In this document: piece after piece, positions 58,201 through 64,000 of the stretch
Layout: the number at the start of each line of letters is the position of its first letter
Position numbering within the stretch: the first letter of the stretch is position 1
NCBI RefSeq assembly: GCF_964340395.1
Contig: NC_135553.1
Location: forward strand, 14,094,501 to 14,158,500
Source of the DNA: Glandiceps talaboti
Taxonomy: Eukaryota; Hemichordata; Enteropneusta; Spengelidae
Reading direction: 5' to 3'
Length of the DNA stretch: 64,000 nucleotides
The notes under the pieces: model-generated
The model's database searches: none
What the model was told of the DNA's origin: nothing
The model's input: the letters and a program-made list of their open reading frames with translations, nothing else
Translations under genes and position numbers: made by a program

Positions 58201-61200
58201 TTATGTGGTTTATTGTTTTCACTAACTGTAGGTGCTGTGATGAATGCGGGGACCGTATTGTTGGATCTGGTTTCCATTGTCATGCATGTGGTGACTATGA
58301 TTTATGTTTAGTGTGTAAAGGAGAGGAGAAGTGGTTGCCTGGGTAAGTTTTACATTCTACTCAAAAGGAAAGATAGATACATTGTAGATAGATAGATATA
58401 CAGATGGACAGAGACAGAGGGACAGAGACAGACAGACAGACAGACAGACAGCTAGACTAACTTTTCAGAGAGTGTGATCTTATGTGATTTTGAAAATACC
58501 AGTGTTTAATAAATTTGACAGAAAAATGGACTGATTTGGTACTCGTACACTCCTGCCAGTGTTTTTATAGGGTTTGGGAACCAGTTGTATAAGGGGGGGT
58601 TGGGGGGGGCTGTTAGAGTTTGCTCTTTGAAGGTTTCAGTCCTTTGTTCTTTAGAGTTTGATATTGATTGAATGCTATCTACCTTGGGTTTGGCCTGTTA
58701 ATGTGTTGTTGATAATTGTTTTGTATGATGTATTTCTCTATACAGACATATGGAGAATATTGATAAGCACAGGGATCAAATTATGAAATTTGATACATGG
58801 AACACAGGTTTGCAAAATTTCTAACATTGCTACTGTCAGTTTTAATGGCTAGAATGCAAGGCTTGATTGGTTGGTTGGTTGGTTGATTGATTGATTGATT
58901 GATTGATTGATTTGATTTTATATGGCAAATATAGCTATGTGACAGTAATTCATTAAAAAATTCAAATATGAGTACCCAAATACCTTAAACCTGTTTTATC
59001 CTTTGAGGGGTTCTTCACAGTGAGAACTTATTATAACCACTTTAGTGATGTTGGTATACTGCATTTTATTCACGAAAATCTAAATATGTGATTTAGTCAT
59101 ACAATTTTTGATAAAAAAAGTATAATGAAACAAAATGACATATTTTCACCAAATTTATCGAGTTTTGGATGATTCTTTTATTTCCAGGACATTATGCACC
59201 CAGTGAGAACAGCAAAGGATCATGGTAAGAAAATGAAATTGTTCTCTTCAATATGAGCCATGCAATGATAAAAAGACTGAGAGGGCAGTCGTTTTCCTGA
59301 TCTCATTTTGAATGGGATATTTAATATACACTTGGCGTTTTCCTTTGTATTTGGTAAAGATGATTATTTGTATAATCAAACTATGAAATTGAAAAAATAA
59401 AATGTAAAATTTTGAAAATTTCTAAAAGAACAGACGCCAGAGTTTTGATATTTGTTATGGAGAAGGTTATGTGAGTATCTCAAGTGTATTTCTGTTCATG
59501 TAGTACACTCTATGAGTATTCATTGTTTCACACAATTATTGAAAATAGATGATTAATTCAAAAAGTGGAATTATTTCAAGAAGAGCAGAGCAGAATTAGC
59601 TTTGATATTTAGTGTATAGATAACAGACGATGATGTCAGCACCTCAAAATTAATGATTATGGAAATGTTCAAGACAAGAATTGACATTTAATGTAGACTG
59701 TACCTTAAAAATAAACTGGTTAAACTTTTGCTGTGACTTTGGTCAATAAAAGTTTCACATATTCTCAGTTAAAATCATTAAAAAAAATGGGGTTACCATG
59801 CAATTTTTTATAATAGAGGTCAAATGATATCAAAATTTAGTCATGGTCAAATACTGTGACAAGTCTATTGCAAAATAACAAAAACTGTGTTCAGGAAATA
59901 ACTTAAGATGTTCATTATACAAGTTATTGTGAATTCATGCTTACAGCATGTTATTGAAAATGTGAAATTTAGAGTTGAAAATTTCAAAAAAGAATAGACA
60001 GCAGAGCTTTGATATTTGGTATGTAGACAGTTGATGTAATCACATCCAATGTGTAAATTCCAGCTTTTTGTTACCACTGTTGACTTATCAGCTTTATAGG
60101 ACCTTGTTACAAGGTCAGTTGTTCTCTTAGCAGTGACTGTCTCCTACTCCATGGTCATAGTACAACTGTTAGACAGTAAAGTGTTGCGCCAGTCCATTTC
60201 TAGTTTATCATTCTAAAGTTACTATATTTTACAGTCTTATAGATTCTTGGAACCATGAATAATATACTCAGCATTAAAATTGTTAAATCTATCATTCAAG
60301 TAAAACAACAACTTCACTGTGTCAAATGATCAGCTATGATATATCATAAGTGTATAATGTTACATTCAGTATTCTGGTGAACACATCTTTTCCATAGTGT
60401 CCCTTGTTATTTTCCAACAGGAGGTGTACAGCCTGTGGACTCCATATTTGGGATGAGATTTATTGGTGTGACAAAGGGAAAGTGTGCAAAGATGATGTCC
60501 ATTGTGGAGAGTGTGACAAATGGAGAAAATATCAATCAAAGTAAGGGAGAATTTGATGAAAGCCCATATTGACAGTAACAATATTAACTCTGCTGTACTA
60601 CATTTACAAAAAAAATTCATGATAACATGTTGAGCTCATACCATGGTGGTACCTAATATGTCCGATATATACATTTGTATATTAGCCTCTACACTGATGA
60701 TGAGGCAAAGCTCGAAACGTCTGTAATAACTTGATTTTCAAGGACTGAATTAATACCACATTACGTCCAATACCTATCGTCACTAACTTTCAAACAATTA
60801 AACTTTAACAAAATGTTCCAAACCAATGATATATAATTTTTGTTGTTGCTTTCAACTGTTCACTTTTAATAATAGTCATGTTATTAGTCCCCGCCGGATG
60901 AAGTCCGAGACGGGGACTTATGGATTGGGTTCTGTCCGTCCGTCCGTCCGTGCGTGCATCTGTCTGTCTAGAGCCGTTTCTTGGAGATGCCTGGACAGAT
61001 TTTTTTTCAAACTTGGTACAGGGGCAACATACTATGGCATACAAATGCACGTGAATTTGTTTCATGATACGATCCAATATGGCTGCCTGACAGCCATTTT
61101 TTTTTCAAATTTTCCATGTCCAAAGCCGTAACTCAGACATGCTTTACAGATCTCATTCAAAGTTGGTATTAGGGCAGTGTTCTATGACATACATGTACAT

Positions 61201-63600
61201 GTTCATATCTATTTTTGTCTTGATACAATCCAATATGGCTGCCTGGCAGCAATTTTGTTGGTGCAGTTTTCATGTCCAAAGCCATAACTCAGACATGCTT
61301 GAACAGCACCCCCCCCCCCCCCCCAGTTCCTTAAAACCCATTCATAGCGAGGACTATGTCATTTCTCAATGACTTTTTGATATCAATGTCATGAATGCAA
61401 TTTGCATTCACTGACCAACACTCACTTCAAGCTGGGGAGATACATGTAGTAGAATCTGTAATGACAGGGGTTGAATGTCTTACTGTGCATTTTTTCACTA
61501 TTTTTCTCCAGACACACGGGGAAGAACAAAGAGAAACTTTCTCCAAGTGGTAAGTATACATCGAGTCATATTTGAAAATGTATTTTGTCAGATAAATTAA
61601 AAGTTTTGTTACAGTATTATTTTTACTTTCTTATCTACTCATTATTATTTAATGATATAAACTAAGTTGTTACATTTCCTATAAATATACATTGTTTCAA
61701 TGATTCTGACAGTGAACAGTTTATGACTCAAAAGTAAGCAAATAGTAGAAAAAAGAGAGTGTTCAATAGAAGACAGTACATTAAAAGTATTATCTATAAA
61801 ATAAAATAAACTCAACTTGCCAAATTATCAGCTCTAATCGAAATGTCAAATTATCGGCTCTGTATTATGTGCAGTTATTCAGTCAGTGCTTCATTATCAC
61901 TTGCTATGACACAATTTGCTCTTTGCAATAACTTTTAGTACAGTACATATAATTTGGTGAAGTATTTTATTCATATATTCAATATCATTGTTTCATTGTA
62001 TCTAGCATAATTTTATTTTTTTAAATTAATACATTCGGAAAAAAAATGGGAACCAAAGTGACATTTGAGACTTCGCCAAAACTGCAGGTTAGTGAGGCAT
62101 GATACAAAATGTATATCAAGGGTCCATTGTAAAAGCCTTAGGCCATATGCATTCACATTACATTGTTATTCATTTTCATGTTCTTTTTTTTGTGTGTGTT
62201 ATTTATCTTAATTTGACAGACAACAAACCTGTGGCAGTGACATGGTTTTTACTGCAGGGTGGTAAGGTGGAACTCAAGGCTGGTAGTGAAGCTATGGAAA
62301 AGGGAGTATGTATGCTAACAACTTATATGGATGGTGGAAGAACAGCAGAAATGGCAGCTTTTGTCTGCACACAGGTAGCTCAGTAAGTATAAGTACCAAC
62401 ATGCAAACGTTTGATGATATAACTCGTACCATCTCTAGTTTGAATTTTATGAACCAGATCAGCAAAGATGTTGGAACCATATTACACCTGTCAGTTATAG
62501 AGGCAATATCGTACAGTAGATGATCTTACCTCAGATACATGTAGGAGAGTTAATTTGTTTATCTTGAAGATGAATTGCATCATTGCACACATGAGAAGTC
62601 AACCTCCACTGACCCCTATGTGTCGACCAATAGAAATCTGTCCAGCTCATTTGGTACAATTATTTAATACGTTGAACTTCGTGAAGTAAATTTCTTACTG
62701 AGAGCTCTTGAACAATGGCTTTTGACTCCTTTCCAAACATACTGATGGGCTAAAAGTACATGTTTGCAACATTGTTACATATCAAACTATTGTATTGTCT
62801 CCTAATTGACAATTTTGATGCTGTCAATAATCAAACCAACCAATCAATGGTTGAATTCTAAGTCGGTTAGAGGTTGATAAGAGGGAGAGACCTTGATGGA
62901 TAACTTTGTCTCTACTTCGACCCACCTAAACTTATTTATGAAGATCTGAGATTCTCTTATTAAAATCTAACATATACAAATTGAAGACATTCAATTTCAG
63001 GAGAATTCAGACTACCATAGGTGTCCTTAATATGAGAGGATTTTAAGACACCTAGTTAGTTCTCACACAGACACCAAAGAGTCAGTGAACTGACAGGAGG
63101 GCTGAGGTATGGCTGCTGATCATATGACAATACAATAAGCCCTGAACAAATTGTGTAAATTGTGTTTTCATAAAAGAGCACTTCAGTAGTGATAGGCATT
63201 TTTTTGATGACTGCTAAAACAGTACAATGAGGAAAACATAAAAAATGATTGGTAGCTTAACTTGTGCCTAAAATGTCTTTATGCTGCAGTACTCAGCTTT
63301 TGTGGTTCTCCCTTCCGGCCACAAAACGACCTGTGAACAGCACTTCTAGTGGCCAAACCATGAAATCTTTAATCTCTCTCGATATACCAGCATATTGGTC
63401 AATAATACATAATACAGTGCAGAAATATTATTAACCATGTAGCCATGAAATCTGTTTTTAGAGGTGGCGAAGTCTCTGACAACGTGATTAAGAGTATAGT
63501 TACAAGTACTTTGGATACACACTATAGAGGTGTCTTAGATGATGCAAGTGAATATGAGGAATGCTTGAAGAAAATGGTCGAGGAAGCCAAAAACACTGAG
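49206..63600 (+). CDS. Gene 2: LSDAT/SLOG domain plus ZZ zinc finger protein (incomplete at window end)
   Basis: Thirteen exons join without a phase conflict: 49206-49213, 50431-50542, 53854-54091, 54768-54937, 55583-55796, 56853-56889, 58232-58342, 58746-58807, 59188-59224, 60421-60540, 61512-61549, 62220-62382 and 63462-63600. They give about 483 residues. Residues ~70-235 look like the LSDAT (SLOG-fold) ligand-sensing domain found at the N-terminus of TRPM channels. Residues ~260-315 are a ZZ finger, ~330-365 a second six-Cys ZZ-like module, and ~383-483 an unrecognised region. LSDAT domains bind nucleotide-derived ligands in TRPM2, and ZZ fingers bind peptides such as protein N-termini. 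No channel or membrane segment occurs in the window. A ligand-sensing adaptor is my inference. The product may continue well past the window. Confidence 0.75.
49276..49383. mobile_element. MITE G, 108 bp, in gene 2 intron 1
   Basis: TAGTCCTGCTTGCATACGG and CATGTAAGCAGGACTA are inverted ends. A copy in opposite orientation lies at 3858-3970. Confidence 0.65.
49734..49809. repeat. 38 bp tandem duplication
   Basis: GTACCTGAGGTCACAGGTCA and GTACCTGAAGTCACAGGTCA start two adjacent units. Confidence 0.9.
50024..50070. repeat. (AAAT)n microsatellite
   Basis: TAAA units with a CAAACAA interruption. Confidence 0.9.
50190..50264. repeat. Inverted repeat CCCTCGGATGTTC / GAACATCCGAGGG
   Basis: 13 bp arms separated by about 45 bp. 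It may be the end of, or a small, foldback element. Confidence 0.6.
50431..50542 (+). CDS. Gene 2, exon 2 (N-terminal tail)
   Basis: The acceptor TTATTTTGTAG and donor CAG|GTGAAT. The alternative start ATG at 50447 sits in a good context (CATCATGG). From there 32 codons (MADFPTGYIRVPLQGTSGSE ...) form a polar, probably disordered N-terminus. Confidence 0.65.
50560..53330. other. Gene 2 intron 2, with three hairpin-forming inverted repeats
   Basis: No exon seen. Inverted repeats: 51223-51298 (ATGGGTCACTC ... GAGTGACCCAT, further pairing inward), 52531-52563 (CTCTGGTAATCGACTC) and 52627-52658 (CTCAGACCACTA / TAGTGGTCTGAG). Confidence 0.6.
53330..53735 (+). repeat. Repeat family C, right part
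   Basis: Blocks with CCTAGCAATAAGACCCC and AGTAACAGTGAAATGATGAT and an end near GTTGTGCTGCAGTACC resemble the right half of the copies at 35617 and 43188. Confidence 0.55.
53854..54091 (+). CDS. Gene 2, exon 3 (first half of LSDAT domain)
   Basis: The acceptor TTTTTTTTCAACAG and donor G|GTATGA bound 79 codons plus one base. The segment DVVYCIMSSESE followed by MKTFLQKVLESALQTG corresponds to the first strand and helix of TRPM LSDAT domains (P.L.ISV.GG, then F..GL.KAA..TGAW). Confidence 0.75.
54165..54370. repeat. (GTAT)n with GCAT and GTAC variants
   Basis: Long tetranucleotide run in intron 3. The 80-100 codon frames over it on both strands are artefacts. Confidence 0.95.
54768..54937 (+). 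CDS. Gene 2, exon 4 (LSDAT core)
   Basis: The acceptor CACATGTAG starts GALIVTNGIYHGITEMMCD, aligned to the TRPM W-I-x-TGG-x-x-x-G-V loop, with TNG in place of TGG. Then comes HMIAIVPETQIADW, matching the I-GIA-W strand. Ends at TTG|GTGTGT, phase 0. Confidence 0.78.
55583..55796 (+). CDS. Gene 2, exon 5 (LSDAT C-terminal part)
   Basis: The acceptor CTTTCCACAG and donor G|GTAAGA. It contains LEVKHHNYCILVEGDTKQ, matching L-x-x-x-H-x-x-F-x-L-V-D-x-G-T of TRPM LSDAT. A helix, NILKASEIAVSLFTHFKN, follows. Confidence 0.75.
55890..56245. repeat. ~67 bp tandem repeat, 4-5 units
   Basis: AGTCCAGTCAGACTTATTTC recurs at about 55894, 55962, 56029 and 56096, with a diverged unit near 56186. Confidence 0.85.
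56853..56889 (+). CDS. Gene 2, exon 6 (37-base linker)
   Basis: The acceptor TTTCTTTCCAG and donor TG|GTGAGT encode VPKSGNEEREFS plus part of Trp. It restores the phase between exons 5 and 7. The 24 bp minisatellite begins about 25 bp after the donor. Confidence 0.6.
56914..57728. repeat. 24 bp intronic minisatellite, about 34 copies
   Basis: The unit is ACTTCATTGCATACTGTCCC plus AAAC, with few variants (TGCAC, TTACA, ACCGT). Because 24 is divisible by three and the unit has few stops, four long frames on both strands stay open. They are not genes. A G24 run follows at 57785. Confidence 0.97.
57785..57808. repeat. Poly-G run
   Basis: 24 consecutive G. Confidence 0.9.
58232..58342 (+). CDS. 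Gene 2, exon 7 (ZZ zinc finger)
   Basis: The acceptor CACTAACTGTAG and donor GG|GTAAGT. CDECGDRIVGSGFHCHACGD then YDLCLVCK gives C-x2-C-x10-C-x2-C-x5-C-x2-C with the DYDLC signature, a canonical ZZ finger that binds two zinc ions. Confidence 0.88.
58415..58452. repeat. (GACA)n microsatellite
   Basis: GACA units in intron 7. A GATT/GGTT run follows at 58868-58915. Confidence 0.85.
58746..58807 (+). CDS. Gene 2, exon 8 (ZZ histidines)
   Basis: CTCTATACAG then HMENIDKHRDQIMKFDTWN and donor G|GTTTGC. The two His (positions 1 and 8 of the exon) would complete the second zinc site of the ZZ finger. Confidence 0.72.
59188..59224 (+). CDS. Gene 2, exon 9 (linker)
   Basis: TTTATTTCCAG then HYAPSENSKGS plus part of Trp, donor TG|GTAAGA. 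37 bases, phase consistent on both sides. Confidence 0.6.
59225..60420. other. Gene 2 intron 9
   Basis: AT-rich. A phrase with CAGA(C/G)C..AG(A/C)..TTTGATATTTG recurs near 59431, 59588 and 59998, suggesting an old ~150-400 bp repeat. No exon. Confidence 0.4.
60421..60540 (+). CDS. Gene 2, exon 10 (second Cys-rich, ZZ-like module)
   Basis: TTTTCCAACAG then RCTACGLHIWDEIYWCDKGK, VCKDDVHCGECDKW, donor AA|GTAAGG. Cys spacing C-x2-C-x10-C-x5-C-x5-C-x2-C, like a ZZ finger whose third CxxC has been stretched. Probably a diverged zinc module. Confidence 0.72.
60884..61376 (+). repeat. Repeat family D, long copy, in intron 10
   Basis: It begins GTCCCCGCCGGATGAAGTCC with GACGGGGACTT just after, forming a hairpin, then a TCCG repeat. 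Two body units carry CCAATATGGCTGCCTG and CCAAAGCC(G/A)TAACTCAGA. A C-run lies at 61310-61324. Confidence 0.65.
61512..61549 (+). CDS. Gene 2, exon 11 (basic linker)
   Basis: TTTTTCTCCAG then HTGKNKEKLSPS, donor G|GTAAGT. 38 bases, phase consistent. Confidence 0.58.
61550..62219. other. Gene 2 intron 11
   Basis: AT-rich, no features beyond short A/T runs. Confidence 0.4.
62220..62382 (+). CDS. Gene 2, exon 12 (unrecognised domain)
   Basis: TAATTTGACAG then PVAVTWFLLQGGKVEL, GVCMLTTYMDGGRTAEMAAF, VCTQVA, donor CA|GTAAGT. A hydrophobic strand, a Gly pair, then a helix-like segment. No named family comes to mind. It could begin a second alpha/beta domain. Confidence 0.68.
62383..63461. other. 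Gene 2 intron 12
   Basis: No recognisable element or exon. Confidence 0.4.
63462..63600 (+). CDS. Gene 2, exon 13 (unrecognised domain, continues beyond window)
   Basis: CTGTTTTTAG then GGEVSDNVIKSIVTSTLD, YRGVLDDASEYEECLKKMV, EEAKNTE, donor GAG|GTGAGC, phase 0. Mostly helical and charged. Further exons are expected past 64000. Confidence 0.65.
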
Positions 63601-64000
63601 GTGAGCAAACTAGGCAGTTTTGACAGTGTTATTATAATTCAATTGCTTTCATTGATGATTATGATAAGTCATCTTTATTTAGACTGATACATCATATATA
63701 TCAACAATATTCACTCTGAGTCAATAGTGTGCCTATCATGTTGTACAAATAGTGGTATTTGGTCGATCATTACTATACTCTAGTGCTTTCCATAGCAATC
63801 TCAACTCAAGATCTCTCTTTACATCTAGCTCGGTGAAGTCCTGAGATGAAATTTCACATTCAATAGAAGCCAGCCACACAGTTATTAACACCATGTGGTG
63901 TCTTTGTTAATCAATCACAGAATTCTGCCCAATCACATGATAAGTAAGTGTTTATTGGGGCAGTTGTATAATGTCCCAAATGTATTTGTCAGCTCAGGAT
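63601..64000. other. Start of gene 2 intron 13
   Basis: Non-coding up to the window end. No feature recognised. Confidence 0.4.

Noticed and set aside
49206-63600. Calling gene 2 a TRPM channel
   Set aside because: Only the LSDAT-like part resembles TRPM. ZZ modules replace the following regions and no membrane segments are present up to the window end.

Overview
The window is eukaryotic nuclear DNA from an animal, most likely a marine invertebrate. It is AT-rich, and coding sequence lies in short exons with good GT..AG borders separated by kilobase introns. The rest is dense in small terminal-inverted-repeat (TIR) elements, tRNA-derived SINEs, LINE tails, a DIRS-type tyrosine-recombinase retrotransposon, microsatellites and long C/G runs. 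I cannot fix the species; a non-vertebrate deuterostome or a lophotrochozoan would fit (weak inference from repeat style only). There is no sign of bacterial operons, and most long open frames are accidents of simple repeats.

Layout. 1-11000: interspersed repeats, with two related ~2.3 kb repeats (family A) end to end, one interrupted by a 1.75 kb TIR element whose empty site can be read in a second copy further on. 11047-32753: gene 1, plus strand, a coiled-coil protein of unknown function in at least six phase-compatible exons (11047, 12470, 23603, 24643, 24878, 29785). Two possible last exons follow, at 32723 (a diverged duplicate of the 24643 exon, with an in-frame stop) and at 36833. Its introns are filled by repeat families A, B and C, a LINE tail and several MITEs. 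32870-34420: a ~124 bp minisatellite that begins inside the coding-like tail of the duplicated exon.

34400-49100: repeat-rich, holding the DIRS-like element on the minus strand (about 39200-43010), itself hit by a tRNA-SINE and a palindromic MITE. Three exon-like segments on the minus strand (44453-45531) point to a further gene. A LINE 3' end and a 965 bp TIR element follow, the latter ending just before the first exon of gene 2.

49206-63600 and beyond: gene 2, plus strand, the most interesting item. Thirteen phase-consistent exons give about 483 residues before the window ends. They encode an LSDAT/SLOG domain like the ligand-sensing N-terminus of TRPM channels, then a canonical ZZ zinc finger, a second six-cysteine ZZ-like module and an unrecognised C-terminal region. 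No channel segment is seen inside the window. I infer a soluble or scaffold-type nucleotide-ligand sensor coupled to a peptide-binding zinc finger. One intron carries a 24 bp minisatellite of about 34 copies that starts next to a splice donor.

All exon borders are read by eye from splice consensus and reading phase; none is backed by transcript or database evidence.
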